DNA of 52,597 nucleotides from Pontibacillus marinus BH030004 = DSM 16465 (GTDB lineage Bacteria > Bacillota > Bacilli > Bacillales > BH030062), in assembly GCF_000425225.1 (NCBI RefSeq), contig NZ_AULJ01000035.1, positions 14,220 through 66,816 of the forward strand, given 5' to 3'. The number at the start of each line of letters is the position of its first letter. Positions within the stretch are counted from its first letter, which is position 1. Below the pieces are notes generated by a model. It did not search any database. It was not told the DNA's origin and saw only the letters and a program-made list of their open reading frames with translations. Both the position numbers and the translations under genes were made by a program. Positions 27,810-38,034 of the stretch are shown one piece after another.

Positions 27810-27945
27810 GGGTAGATCTCTCCTAACTTGCTAATAATTTCCGTATTCTTGTCCTGCATCCAATAATAGCACGTTTTTGTTTAGTATGGTAATAATACTT
27901 CTTACTTATCCAAGAGAAGGTATGTTCAAACGATGTTAACCAAAT

Positions 27946-28017
27946 TTATGCATACGATTTTCGACTCAAGATATCTTTCCAACGATTTTTAAGCTTTTTC
28001 TTCAAACGTTTTAACAT
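27946..28017 (-). CDS. Possible 23-residue basic amphipathic peptide
   Basis: A short open frame in the 497-bp gap between rpoY and the DMT permease, reading MLKRLKKKLKNRWKDILSR near its start, which is strongly cationic with hydrophobic residues spaced for a helix. GGGAAGGAG stands 12 bases upstream, which is longer than usual; an in-frame ATG at 28029 abuts that site. The rest of the gap is AT-rich and shows only promoter-like sequence. Chance is a serious alternative. Confidence 0.3.
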   Translation of the reverse strand: MLKRLKKKLKNRWKDILSRKSYA

Positions 28018-28306
28018 TATGTCAAACATCTCCTTCCCTTATACGAAGAAAAGCTATAAAAAACGAACTGCCGACCATTTCCCTCTTATCTCTAGTATAG
28101 TATCTTTTGGGCAAGAAATGAATAGATAGGTAATAGAGAATTCATATTTTTTTCATGTTGTTTAGATAAATAAGCTATTTTTAAACATTTTGCCCACTAT
28201 TATATAAGTGCATTCAGAATAGAAATTGTAATAATTTCTAAAAGTTATTGCGTAAATAAATATCTTCACTTTACAGTATAGAAAGAGGTAGAAGGGAGAT
28301 AGCATT

Positions 28307-29215
28307 GTGAAGAAACTATATAGTGGTCTAATTGCTTTATCGTGTATATGGGGAACATCCTTTTTATTTATTAAAATTTTGGTTGATACTTTATCTGTAT
28401 GGGAGGTTGTCTTTTGGAGGTGCCTATTTGGTGCAGTTGTTTTATGGGGGATTTACATTTGGAAAGAAAAAATCCAGTTATCTTCCTTACCATGGGGGAA
28501 ACTTGCCTTAATCGGTTTGACGAACAATGCCATTCCTTGGGGGATGATAGCGTTAAGTGAAACCGTCATCTCATCTAGCCTGGCATCTGTACTCAATGCA
28601 ACTACCCCCATTTTTACAGCTATTATAGGTTTACTATTTTTCTCACGTCGTTTGAAAGGTCTGCAGTGGGTAGGCATCCTACTTGGATTTATAGGTATAT
28701 TTATTTTGTCAGATGTAAGTGGAAACCAATTTACTTCAAATACATTTATCGGAGTAGGGACTATGTTAGTTGCAACCCTTTGCTATGGTTTCTCTTCTCA
28801 ATTTACTAAGAAAAAATTAACTCACGTTTCTTCTGTTGCACTAGCGGCTGTGACATTAACTTTTGCATCATTTTATAGCCTTTTCTTTGCTATGGTTCGT
28901 GGTACAATGAATTGGTCAGCCATTCTAAAGCCAGAAGTATTTGGTTCTTTTATTGGCCTTGGAGCCTTTGGTTCAGGCATTGCGATCTTTTTGTTGTATT
29001 TTTTAATTCAAGAAGGTACAGCCGAATTTGCAATGACCGTAACCTATTTAGTGCCCATTACAGCTATAATATGGGGAGCCCTATTCCTACAAGAATCCAT
29101 AACAATGAATATGTTGGTTGGACTCCTATTTGTATTTTCAGGCGTCTATTTATCAGGGGAGAAGAAAAAGAGAAAGCGAGGCATACAACATGACAAAACC
29201 TATCGTGTTTCTTGA
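28307..29215 (+). CDS. EamA/DMT family permease
   Basis: A 302-residue protein with ten predicted membrane helices in two EamA repeats (about 5-135 and 150-285), with CIWGTSFLFIKILV in the first and LVPITAIIWGALFLQE in the second. It belongs to the drug/metabolite transporter superfamily, exporters of amino acids or other metabolites. The substrate is unknown. It starts with GTG behind AAGGGAGA. The C-terminal basic tail overlaps the next gene by 26 bp, so the two are co-transcribed. Confidence 0.85.
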   Translation: MKKLYSGLIALSCIWGTSFLFIKILVDTLSVWEVVFWRCLFGAVVLWGIYIWKEKIQLSSLPWGKLALIGLTNNAIPWGMIALSETVISSSLASVLNATTPIFTAIIGLLFFSRRLKGLQWVGILLGFIGIFILSDVSGNQFTSNTFIGVGTMLVATLCYGFSSQFTKKKLTHVSSVALAAVTLTFASFYSLFFAMVRGTMNWSAILKPEVFGSFIGLGAFGSGIAIFLLYFLIQEGTAEFAMTVTYLVPITAIIWGALFLQESITMNMLVGLLFVFSGVYLSGEKKKRKRGIQHDKTYRVS

Positions 29216-29969
29216 TATTGATGGAACTATACTAGATCATGAAAAAGAAATTCCTCAAGATTCGAGAGAAGCAATTCAAAAGTTAAAAGACAATGGTGTA
29301 CACGTTGCGATTGCAACAGGACGTGCGCCTTTTATGTTTGAAGATTTACGTAAAGAGTTAGACATACACTCCTATATTAGTTTCAATGGACAATATGTCG
29401 TGTTTGAAGATGAGGTGGTTTATGAAAATCCTTTATCTAAAGACGATTTAGACCATTTATTTAATAAGGCTCAGGGGATAGGACATCCTATGGTTTTCTT
29501 GAACCATAAAGGTATGAGAGCAACAGAAAAAGATTATGGTCACATACGTGAAAGTCTAGGTAGCTTAAAGTTTGATCACCCTGAGATCGATTCCAACTTT
29601 TATAAACAGAACTCTATATACCAGGCACTTCTATTTTGTGAGAGTCATGAGGAAGAGCAATATCACAAATCCTATGATACGATGCATTTCTTACGTTGGC
29701 ATGAATATTCGATGGATGTCTTGCCTATGGGAGGGTCGAAAGCAATCGGAATCCAAAAGTTTATTGAACGTGTTGGAATCCCTCACGAACGCACGTATGC
29801 ATTTGGTGACGGCCTAAACGATCGTGAAATGCTTCAGTATGTAGCAAATGGTGTTGCGATGGGGAATGCTTCCGATGAAGTGAAAAAGCTTGCAAAACAT
29901 GTTACGAAAGATGTAAGTGAAGATGGTCTTTCTCATGGGTTTAGACTAGTAGGTTTATTAGAAAAGTAA
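29190..29969 (+). CDS. ykrA: HAD-superfamily Cof-type phosphatase YkrA
   Basis: A 259-residue soluble phosphatase of the Cof/IIB group: motif I VFLDIDGTI, motif II IATGRAP, the C2 cap in the middle, a motif III lysine in GGSKAIGIQKF, and motif IV FGDGLNDREML. It dephosphorylates small phosphorylated metabolites; the substrate is not known. B. subtilis YkrA lies at the same place. The ATG at 29190 gives the proper DxDGT start; upstream frame extension runs inside the permease gene. The ribosome site AGCGAGG is modest, consistent with coupling to the permease. Confidence 0.92.
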   Translation: MTKPIVFLDIDGTILDHEKEIPQDSREAIQKLKDNGVHVAIATGRAPFMFEDLRKELDIHSYISFNGQYVVFEDEVVYENPLSKDDLDHLFNKAQGIGHPMVFLNHKGMRATEKDYGHIRESLGSLKFDHPEIDSNFYKQNSIYQALLFCESHEEEQYHKSYDTMHFLRWHEYSMDVLPMGGSKAIGIQKFIERVGIPHERTYAFGDGLNDREMLQYVANGVAMGNASDEVKKLAKHVTKDVSEDGLSHGFRLVGLLEK

Positions 29970-29980
29970 TATATGATAAA

Positions 29981-30010
29981 GGAGCCTAGTTTTAGGCTTC
30001 TTTTTTTTGC
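29981..30010 (+). terminator. Terminator after ykrA
   Basis: GAGCCTA (29983-29989) pairs with TAGGCTT (29994-30000), followed by a long T-run. A second bulged hairpin at 30058-30094 with a T-run may reinforce it. Confidence 0.75.
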
Positions 30011-30100
30011 ACTTTAAGAAGTTTAACTATTGTAAAGGTTTAAAGTATAAGAAAAGACATCGGTTTCGCCATTTTTGGCGATAACCGTGTTTTTCTAAAA

Positions 30101-30138
30101 CAAAAAGCGTATGAACTTGAACAAGTCCATACGCTTTA
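30101..30138 (-). terminator. Terminator after def
   Basis: AAAGCGTATGAACTTG (30104-30119) pairs with CAAGTCCATACGCTTT (30122-30137) with one mismatch, and minus-strand T residues follow. Confidence 0.8.
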
Positions 30139-30150
30139 GACACATTTCTT

Positions 30151-30705
30151 TTATTGATCAGCTGGTTTTGCGTTTTCTGGTTCTTGAAATGGGTTATCTA
30201 CATTAATATGATCATAAAACATAATGCCGTTTAAATGATCGATTTCATGTTGTAATACAATTGCTGCAAATCCTTTAACACGGAGTTTCACTTCGTTGCC
30301 TTCAAGGTCTGTCGCTTTTACAGTGATACGCGCATAACGAGGAACATAACCAGGTACATCACGGTCAACAGATAAGCACCCTTCACCTGACGTTAAGTAT
30401 GTTTTCTCCACGGAGTGGCTTACGATTCTTGGATTGACTAGACCATAGCTGTAAAACTTGTCATTAAAGTCGGTAAAATGAACAGCAAGCATACGTTTAG
30501 AAATGTTAATCTGAGGAGCTGCTATTCCAACTCCTGGTCTAAGGTTATATTTTTCAGCCATTTCATCATCTTGGGAGTTTTCTAAGTATTGGAGCATTTG
30601 CTCTAATGTGTCGTGATCTTCTTCGCTAAGGGGGAGGGGTACTTCATCGGCCACTTCACGTAAAACAGGGTGACCTTCACGAACGACATCATCCATAGTA
30701 ATCAT
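30151..30705 (-). CDS. def: Peptide deformylase (type 2)
   Basis: A 184-residue metalloenzyme that removes the formyl group from nascent N-terminal methionine. The three motifs are [14 protein letters not shown] and HEIDHLNG (two His and one Cys as metal ligands, Glu catalytic). Length and sequence match B. subtilis DefB (YkrB), in the same place. An AAAGGA ribosome site precedes the ATG. Confidence 0.96.
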   Translation of the reverse strand: MITMDDVVREGHPVLREVADEVPLPLSEEDHDTLEQMLQYLENSQDDEMAEKYNLRPGVGIAAPQINISKRMLAVHFTDFNDKFYSYGLVNPRIVSHSVEKTYLTSGEGCLSVDRDVPGYVPRYARITVKATDLEGNEVKLRVKGFAAIVLQHEIDHLNGIMFYDHINVDNPFQEPENAKPADQ

Positions 30706-30964
30706 ATTTACACAATCCTTTCTTATATCATTACAACTATACCTTATATATATGATAGGTATTTGGTAAAATTTCTTATTAAATCATAATCAATAGTTTA
30801 ACACAAACGGATTCGTTTAGGGAATATATCACAAATGTGAAGAAATGATTCTAAATGGTAATCTTTCGTGATATAAATAGAATATAAACAAAAAATAGTA
30901 AGGTTATGACAAGTACAGAAATTATTGACATCTAAAAAGACATATCAAACAATACAAAAAGACA

Positions 30965-30992
30965 CGTGTCATGGGCTTTGATATGTTATACT
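30965..30992 (+). promoter_or_regulatory. Extended -10 promoter of ykyA
   Basis: TGTTATACT (30984-30992) is an extended -10 element, 55 bp upstream of the ykyA start; the -35 region is weak. The perfect palindrome GACACGTGTC (30961-30970) overlaps the -35 position. The rest of the 343-bp gap between def and ykyA is AT-rich, with nothing else recognisable. Confidence 0.45.
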
Positions 30993-31048
30993 ATGGAACA
31001 TAATTAATGATTAATAATGGTTGAATAACCATAAGGAGGAAATAGACA

Positions 31049-31756
31049 TTGCGCTTAGGGAAAATTTTAGTAGTCATTCTTGCATCAACGTTACTCCTTG
31101 CGGCATGTAACAATGGGCCAACCGCTGCTGAAAAAATGTACGATCACTTAGAAAAAGCCGTAACACTTGAAGATGCTTTCAAAGATCAACAGGATCCATT
31201 AGTACAGTTGGAACAAGAAGAGAAAAAGCTTTACGACCAAATTATTGATTTAGGTATGAAAGACTTCGAAAAGATCAAAAAGTTATCGAAGCAAGCACTA
31301 GACTTAATTGAACAGCGTAAGCAAAAACTAGAGGTTGAGAAAGATAGTATTGAATCTGCTAAAGAAGAATTTGATAAGATTAAGCCACTAACTGAGGACT
31401 TAGAAAGTGAAGAGGCTAAAAAGAAAGCAGAAAAAATGATAGAAGTTTTTGATAAACGTTATCAAGCTTATCAGGAATTATATAATGCTTATCAGGATGC
31501 AATGAAGTTAGACAAAGAGTTGTATCAGATGCTACAGGATAAAGAATTAACTGAAGAAAAACTGAAAGCACAAATTGATAAGATTAACAAAAGTTATGAA
31601 AAAGTGATTAAAGCGAATTCTACATTTAATAAATACACCAAAGAATACAATGATCTAAAAAGAGCATTTTATGATGCTGCTGAATTAGATGTTGAATACG
31701 ATGAGCAGAATCAAAAAGATGAAACAGAAAATCAAAAAGAAGATCAAAACGGCTAA
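31049..31756 (+). CDS. ykyA: Lipoprotein YkyA, coiled-coil
   Basis: A 235-residue protein with a lipoprotein signal peptide (LLLAAC, Cys at about 20). The rest is almost entirely charged and helical (Lys/Glu/Gln rich), consistent with long coiled coils. The acidic tail reads DETENQKEDQNG. It resembles B. subtilis YkyA, a putative cell-wall-binding lipoprotein, and lies in the same order before pdhA. It starts with TTG behind AAGGAGG. Function not known. Confidence 0.85.
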   Translation: MRLGKILVVILASTLLLAACNNGPTAAEKMYDHLEKAVTLEDAFKDQQDPLVQLEQEEKKLYDQIIDLGMKDFEKIKKLSKQALDLIEQRKQKLEVEKDSIESAKEEFDKIKPLTEDLESEEAKKKAEKMIEVFDKRYQAYQELYNAYQDAMKLDKELYQMLQDKELTEEKLKAQIDKINKSYEKVIKANSTFNKYTKEYNDLKRAFYDAAELDVEYDEQNQKDETENQKEDQNG

Positions 31757-31787
31757 AAGCTGTCCAGTTAGGACAGCTTTTTTATTT
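31755..31787 (+). terminator. Terminator after ykyA
   Basis: AAAAGCTGTCC (31755-31765) pairs with GGACAGCTTTT (31771-31781), then a T-rich tail. Confidence 0.9.
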
Positions 31788-31897
31788 TGCACGTTAAGAA
31801 TGTATAAAATTTTAGCTAAGAAGCAAATCGACGTAGTGAAAATTTTGGAAGAATGAAGTATAAGTCAAGGCTAAGCCTCTGTCTGCGCCTTAAAAGG

Positions 31898-31922
31898 CTT
31901 GCCAATCGGCAAGTTTTCTTTA
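31898..31922 (+). terminator. Second terminator-like hairpin in the ykyA-pdhA gap
   Basis: CTTGCC (31898-31903) pairs with GGCAAG (31908-31913), followed by TTTTCTTT. It sits 110 bp after the first terminator. A short RNA ending here is possible. No protein gene is seen in the 485-bp gap. Confidence 0.5.
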
Positions 31923-32037
31923 TCTAAAAATAATTATTACAGTTTCAATAATGTATTGATACAGTTTTCGTTTGTTTTATGAAGGGTGGATAGTACTTGT
32001 AGGAAAAAGAAAATAATATTGCTAGTGTACAAAGTGT

Positions 32038-32067
32038 TTGACGAATTGCTTTTAAATAAGCTAAACT
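32038..32067 (+). promoter_or_regulatory. Candidate promoter of the pdh operon
   Basis: TTGACG (32038-32043) and TAAACT (32062-32067) lie 18 bp apart, about 200 bp upstream of pdhA. This is the best sigma-A-like pair seen in the gap, but the -10 is imperfect. Confidence 0.4.
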
Positions 32068-32265
32068 ACTAAATGATCGTAAGTTGTACCATTATTTTTT
32101 GCCGATCGTATGAAACAGATCCATAAATCAGACCTATCAGAACGATTATAACCCCTTTTTTAAGGGTAAACAGAAGAAGAGCAAATTCCGGTACACATTT
32201 TTAAAGCTTTTGGGAAAGCTAATAAAGGTTATTTTAAATTTAGGATGGAAGAAAGGAAGAGGTGA

Positions 32266-33351
<1,086 letters not shown>

Positions 33352-33354
33352 ACC

Positions 33355-34332
33355 ATGGCACAAATGACAATGATCCAAGCCATCACTAATGCGATGCAAA
33401 CAGAGCTTAAAAATGATGAAAATGTTCTAATCTTCGGCGAAGACGTAGGTCAAAACGGTGGTGTTTTCCGTGCGACTGAAGGACTTCAAAAAGAATTTGG
33501 AGAAGATCGTGTATTTGACACGCCACTTGCTGAGTCAGGTATCGGCGGTATGTCAATTGGTCTAGCTCTACAGGGCTTCCGTCCAGTACCAGAGATTCAG
33601 TTCTTTGGTTTCGTATTCGAAACAATGGACGCGATTAGTGGTCAAATGGCTCGTATCCGTTACCGCACAGGTAATACTTACAACATGCCGATCACTGTAC
33701 GTTCACCATTTGGTGGTGGCGTTCATACACCAGAACTTCACGCAGACTCCTTAGAAGGACTTATGGCACAACAGCCAGGACTTCGCGTTGTTATTCCATC
33801 AACTCCATATGATGCGAAAGGTCTTCTAATTCAGTCAATCCGTGAAAATGACCCGGTTATTTTCTTAGAGCACATGAAACTTTACCGTTCATTCCGTGCT
33901 GAAGTACCTGAAGAAGAGTACACAATCGACTTAGGTAAAGCGGATGTGAAACGTGAAGGTAGCGACGTAACACTTGTTGCTTACGGTGCAATGGTTCACT
34001 CTGCTCTTAAAGCAGCTGAACAACTAGAAAAAGACGGTGTACAAGCAGAAGTTATTGACTTACGTACAATCAGCCCGGTTGACTACGAAACAATCATCAA
34101 CTCAGTTGAAAAAACAAACCGTGTTGTTGTTATTCAAGAAGCTCAAAAGCAAGCTGGAATCGCTGCATCTGTTGCATCTGAAATTCAAGAGCGTGCAATC
34201 CTGCACCTTGAAGCTCCAGTACTTCGTGTAGCAGCACCTGACACAGTATACCCATTCTCTTCTGCAGAGGAAGTTTGGTTACCAAATCATAATGACATCT
34301 TAGACAAAGTCAACAAAGTAATGAACTTTTAA
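33355..34332 (+). CDS. pdhB: Pyruvate dehydrogenase E1 beta subunit
   Basis: A 325-residue subunit beginning [40 protein letters not shown] and the Glu-rich [14 protein letters not shown] are typical transketolase-like beta motifs. It completes the E1 active site with PdhA. It begins 3 bp after pdhA with a ribosome site within the pdhA end (AAGGAG). Confidence 0.98.
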   Translation: MAQMTMIQAITNAMQTELKNDENVLIFGEDVGQNGGVFRATEGLQKEFGEDRVFDTPLAESGIGGMSIGLALQGFRPVPEIQFFGFVFETMDAISGQMARIRYRTGNTYNMPITVRSPFGGGVHTPELHADSLEGLMAQQPGLRVVIPSTPYDAKGLLIQSIRENDPVIFLEHMKLYRSFRAEVPEEEYTIDLGKADVKREGSDVTLVAYGAMVHSALKAAEQLEKDGVQAEVIDLRTISPVDYETIINSVEKTNRVVVIQEAQKQAGIAASVASEIQERAILHLEAPVLRVAAPDTVYPFSSAEEVWLPNHNDILDKVNKVMNF

Positions 34333-34359
34333 TGCAACCAACGATAGGAGGTAATTGTT

Positions 34360-35676
34360 GTGGCTTACAATTTTAAGCTGCCGGATATCGGTGAAGGTAT
34401 CCACGAAGGTGAAATCGCGAAATGGTTTGTAAAAGAAGGCGATGAAGTAAAAGAAGACGACGTTCTTTGTGAAGTACAAAACGATAAAGCTGTTGTAGAA
34501 ATCCCATCTGCTGTTGAAGGTACGGTACAAAAGCTTCATGTAGGTGAAGGAGAAGTTGCAACAGTAGGTACGACAATTATTACATTAGACGCTCCTGGTT
34601 ACGAAGGTAACGATGAAGAAGAGGATGCGGGCGAAGAAGAAGCATCTCAAGAGGAGTCTAAGCAAGAAGAATCTAAAGAAGATTCTCAAGAGCAAGCAGA
34701 CCAAAAGCAAGAGCCTGCTGCTAAACAACAAGATGATGCTGAAGCTGATAACAAGCTTGTTATCGCTATGCCTTCTGTGCGTAAGTACGCTCGTGAAAAT
34801 GGGGTAAACATTAATCAGGTATCTGGTACAGGCAAGAATGGCCGTGTATTAAAAGATGATATCGATGCTTACCTAAATGGTGATACTCAAGCTGCTGAGC
34901 AAACAGAACAGCAAGCTGAAGAAACACCAGCAAAAGAGGAAGCTACACAACAACAAGCGGCTCCACAAGGTCAATACCCTGAGACTCGTGAGAAGATGAG
35001 CGGTATGCGTAAAGCGATTGCTAAAGCAATGTCTAACTCTAAGCAAACAGCTCCTCACGTTACTCTAATGGATGAAGTTGACGTTACTGAACTTGTTGCT
35101 CACCGCAAGAAGTTCAAGCAAGCAGCTGCAGATCAAGACATCAAGCTAACGTACCTTCCATACGTAGTACGTGCATTAGTTTCTACACTGAAGAAATATC
35201 CAATCTTGAACACATCTCTAGATGATGAAACACAAGAGATTGTTCATAAGCATTACTACAACATCGGTATTGCTGCTGACACTGACAAAGGTTTAGTTGT
35301 ACCAGTTGTTAAAGATGCTGACCGTAAGTCTATTTTCGATATCTCTTCTGAAATTAATGAATTGGCAGTAAAAGCTCGTGATGGTAAACTAACTTCTGAG
35401 GAGATGAAAGGTGCTTCTTGCACAATCACAAACATTGGTTCTGCAGGTGGACAGTGGTTCACACCAGTTATCAACCACCCAGAAGTTGCGATCCTTGGCA
35501 TCGGCCGTATCGCAGAAAAGCCAGTTGTACGTGATGGCGAAGTTGTCGTTGCTCCGGTTCTTGCAATTTCCCTAAGCTTTGACCATCGTATAATTGATGG
35601 TGCAACAGCTCAACATGCTATGAACCAAGTTAAACGTTTACTGAACGATCCACAATTAATTATGATGGAGGCGTAA
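34360..35676 (+). CDS. pdhC: Dihydrolipoamide acetyltransferase (E2)
   Basis: A 438-residue E2 with one lipoyl domain (about 1-80; lipoyl Lys in [13 protein letters not shown]), a linker, a peripheral-subunit-binding domain (about 130-168, [20 protein letters not shown]), a second linker and the acetyltransferase core (about 205-438, ending [13 protein letters not shown] with the catalytic His). Both linkers are rich in Glu, Gln, Asp and Lys with few Ala-Pro repeats, unlike the flexible Ala/Pro linkers of many E2s. The start is GTG behind AGGAGG. Confidence 0.97.
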   Translation: MAYNFKLPDIGEGIHEGEIAKWFVKEGDEVKEDDVLCEVQNDKAVVEIPSAVEGTVQKLHVGEGEVATVGTTIITLDAPGYEGNDEEEDAGEEEASQEESKQEESKEDSQEQADQKQEPAAKQQDDAEADNKLVIAMPSVRKYARENGVNINQVSGTGKNGRVLKDDIDAYLNGDTQAAEQTEQQAEETPAKEEATQQQAAPQGQYPETREKMSGMRKAIAKAMSNSKQTAPHVTLMDEVDVTELVAHRKKFKQAAADQDIKLTYLPYVVRALVSTLKKYPILNTSLDDETQEIVHKHYYNIGIAADTDKGLVVPVVKDADRKSIFDISSEINELAVKARDGKLTSEEMKGASCTITNIGSAGGQWFTPVINHPEVAILGIGRIAEKPVVRDGEVVVAPVLAISLSFDHRIIDGATAQHAMNQVKRLLNDPQLIMMEA

Positions 35677-35679
35677 CGT

Positions 35680-37086
35680 ATGGTAGTAGGAGATTTTCCA
35701 ATTGAACTAGACACTCTTGTTGTTGGTGCGGGACCTGGTGGCTATGTAGCTGCTATCCGTGCTGCTCAAGAAGGTCAAAACGTAACAATTGTCGACAAAG
35801 GAAACCTTGGAGGCGTATGCCTTAACGTAGGATGTATCCCATCTAAAGCGTTAATTCAAGCGGGTCACCGTTATGAGCATGCTCAAGGTGCAGACGACAT
35901 GGGTATTCAAACTGAGAACGTATCCATTGACTTTTCCAAGACACAAGAATGGAAAGGCCAAGTTGTTAACAAGCTTACTGGCGGTGTTGAAAGCCTTCTT
36001 AAAGGTAACAAAGTAGACATCGTAAAAGGTGAAGTCTATTTCGTAGACAAAAACACTGTAAAAGTTATGGATGATAAGAACTCTCAAACTTACACATTCA
36101 ACAACTGCATTATTGGAACAGGTTCTCGTCCAATCGAACTTCCGAACTTCAAGTACTCTGATCGCGTAATCAATTCTACTGGTGCGCTAAACCTTAGCGA
36201 AATTCCAGAGAAGATGGTTGTAATCGGTGGCGGTTATATCGGTACTGAGCTTGGTACTGCATATGCGAACTTCGGTACTGAAGTTACAATCCTTGAAGGT
36301 CAAGAAGACATTCTTTTAGGCTTTGAAAAACAAATGCGTCAGCTTGTTAAGAAGAAGCTTAAGAAGAAAGGCGTTAATGTTGTAACAAACGCTATGGCTC
36401 AAGGTGTTGAGGAAAAAGAAGATGGCGTAACTGTAACGTACGAAGCAAAAGGTGAATCACAAACCATTGATGCTGACTACGTACTAGTAACTGTAGGTCG
36501 TAAGCCAAACACAGATGAACTTGGTCTTGAGCAAGTTGGTATCGAAATGTCCGACAAAGGTCTTATCCAAATCGATAAGCAGTGTCGTACAAACATCGAT
36601 AACATCTATGCAATTGGTGATATCGTAGACGGTCCTCCACTAGCTCACAAAGCGTCTTACGAAGGTAAGATTGCTGCAGAAGCTATTAGTGGACACGCAT
36701 CTGAAATCGACTATCTTGGTATTCCAGCGGTTGTATTCTCTGAACCAGAGCTTGCAACAGTTGGTCACACTGAGGAAAGTGCGAAAGAAGCAGGTTTCGA
36801 AGTGAAAGCAGCTAAGTTCCCATTTGCTGCAAATGGACGTGCGCTATCTCTTAACGAAACTGAGGGCTTCTTGAAGCTTGTTACTCGTAAAGAAGATGGT
36901 GTCGTACTTGGTGGTCAAATCGCTGGTGCAAATGCTAGTGACATGATCGCTGAGGTAGGCCTTGCAATCGAATCTGGTATGACTGCTGAGGATCTTGCTC
37001 TAACAATCCATGCTCACCCATCTCTTGGTGAGATCACAATGGAAGCTGCAGAAGTAGCTCTTGGCAAACCAATTCACACTGTTTAA
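35680..37086 (+). CDS. pdhD: Dihydrolipoamide dehydrogenase (E3)
   Basis: A 468-residue flavoenzyme: the FAD motif [15 protein letters not shown], the redox disulfide [15 protein letters not shown], the NAD motif [30 protein letters not shown], and a C-terminal HAHPSLGE (active-site His-Glu). It reoxidises lipoamide in PDH and probably in other 2-oxo-acid dehydrogenases. It is the last gene of the operon. Confidence 0.98.
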   Translation: MVVGDFPIELDTLVVGAGPGGYVAAIRAAQEGQNVTIVDKGNLGGVCLNVGCIPSKALIQAGHRYEHAQGADDMGIQTENVSIDFSKTQEWKGQVVNKLTGGVESLLKGNKVDIVKGEVYFVDKNTVKVMDDKNSQTYTFNNCIIGTGSRPIELPNFKYSDRVINSTGALNLSEIPEKMVVIGGGYIGTELGTAYANFGTEVTILEGQEDILLGFEKQMRQLVKKKLKKKGVNVVTNAMAQGVEEKEDGVTVTYEAKGESQTIDADYVLVTVGRKPNTDELGLEQVGIEMSDKGLIQIDKQCRTNIDNIYAIGDIVDGPPLAHKASYEGKIAAEAISGHASEIDYLGIPAVVFSEPELATVGHTEESAKEAGFEVKAAKFPFAANGRALSLNETEGFLKLVTRKEDGVVLGGQIAGANASDMIAEVGLAIESGMTAEDLALTIHAHPSLGEITMEAAEVALGKPIHTV

Positions 37087-37096
37087 TAATTGCTTC

Positions 37097-37134
37097 AATC
37101 CCCTAATTGACATCTGTCAATTAGGGGATTTTTT
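37097..37134 (+). terminator. Terminator of pdhABCD
   Basis: A 16-bp perfect stem (AATCCCCTAATTGACA, 37097-37112 with 37115-37130) and a T-run. Confidence 0.93.
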
Positions 37135-37154
37135 GATGCTAAGTATAAAATCAA

Positions 37155-37203
37155 GAAAAAGCCAAGGAAAGACCTGGTATAGAGGTGTTTCCTTGGCTTT
37201 TCT
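37155..37203 (-). terminator. Terminator of the small lipoprotein gene
   Basis: AAAAGCCAAGGAAA (37157-37170) pairs with TTTCCTTGGCTTTT (37188-37201); T-runs on the minus strand follow. Confidence 0.85.
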
Positions 37204-37215
37204 AATGGTATTGAT

Positions 37216-37590
37216 TTAATAAGAAATATTCTCTTGTAAAATCTTTAAGATATCTTGCTTACTTCTTTTCCCTTTAATTGATGCAATCGTCTTACCGTTT
37301 TGTTGTATAATCAGAGCAGGATATTGAGAAAAGGAAGGGACTTTTTGTGAATCGCTTCCTTTTTGAGTTAAGGAAAGTTCGCTTAACTGCTCAGGGTACT
37401 TGAGTTTCAATTCAAGGATGGCATCAATATATTCCTTTTCTGATTCTACGTTATTTTTTTCTGATAATAAGAGGATTTCATAATTAGAAGGGTTCATTTG
37501 ATAAATATTCACGGAACTTGCTTGTTGGGCTGAGCATGAGCCTGTTAATAACACTAAAGCAAATGCTAAGGGAAGCCATTTCATCTTCAT
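37216..37590 (-). CDS. slp: Small lipoprotein with thioredoxin-like pattern (Slp-like)
   Basis: A 124-residue protein with a signal peptide and lipobox (LLTGSC, Cys at about 19). The mature part (ESEKEYIDAILELKLKYPEQ, then YPALIIQQNGKTIASIKGKRS) looks like a reduced thioredoxin-type fold with a cis-Pro region but no CxxC. In B. subtilis a small peptidoglycan-associated lipoprotein, Slp, lies at this place between pdhD and SR1, so I use the name with caution. The ATG at 37590 follows GGTAGGTG; an in-frame GTG at 37602 is an alternative. Confidence 0.7.
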   Translation of the reverse strand: MKMKWLPLAFALVLLTGSCSAQQASSVNIYQMNPSNYEILLLSEKNNVESEKEYIDAILELKLKYPEQLSELSLTQKGSDSQKVPSFSQYPALIIQQNGKTIASIKGKRSKQDILKILQENISY

Positions 37591-37749
37591 ACAGAGCTTC
37601 ACCTACCTAAATCTTATGTTTGTCTTATTGTATCAAACAAAACCTTGAAATCAGGCTTTGTTATTGAAATGTTACAAAAATGAAAAATACTCGTTTCATG
37701 TTGTTCATATAATGAAATAAAGCACGTCCGTAAAGGTAGGAGAGCGTAT

Positions 37750-37992
37750 ATGAAATATGTAATGTTATATAATGGTTTAGGTGTATTGTGGAGTTTATAT
37801 TTACTTGTGATCCATGTCTCAAAGAAGGATCATTGGTCTTTTCAAGCTATATTGTTCTGTCTCTCGTTTATGTTATTCGTGAGGGTGTTAAGAAAGTACT
37901 CTTTTTCTACAGGTCAGGCATGTACTCATTTGATTATTAGTTTTATTGTAATTTATGGAGGTCATTGGGTATTTACGTGGCTCGTGATGTAA
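37750..37992 (+). CDS. Small membrane protein, unknown function
   Basis: An 80-residue protein with three hydrophobic segments (about 3-22, 30-46 and 57-77) joined by short basic loops. It has a proper ribosome site (GGTAGGAGAG, about 7 bases) and its own terminator, so it is probably real. I recognise no family. It is convergent with the betaine transporter gene. Confidence 0.6.
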   Translation: MKYVMLYNGLGVLWSLYLLVIHVSKKDHWSFQAILFCLSFMLFVRVLRKYSFSTGQACTHLIISFIVIYGGHWVFTWLVM

Positions 37993-37996
37993 AAAG

Positions 37997-38031
37997 AAAA
38001 ACCTTGATCACATTAAGTGATCAAGGTTTTT
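37997..38031. terminator. Bidirectional terminator before the betaine carrier gene
   Basis: AAAAACCTTGATCAC (37997-38011) pairs with GTGATCAAGGTTTTT (38017-38031). Confidence 0.92.
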
Positions 38032-38034
38032 AAA

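Noticed and set aside
31854-31928. 24-codon frame starting MKYKSRL in the ykyA-pdhA gap
   Set aside because: It runs through a terminator-type hairpin and has a poor ribosome site; more likely RNA structure than protein.
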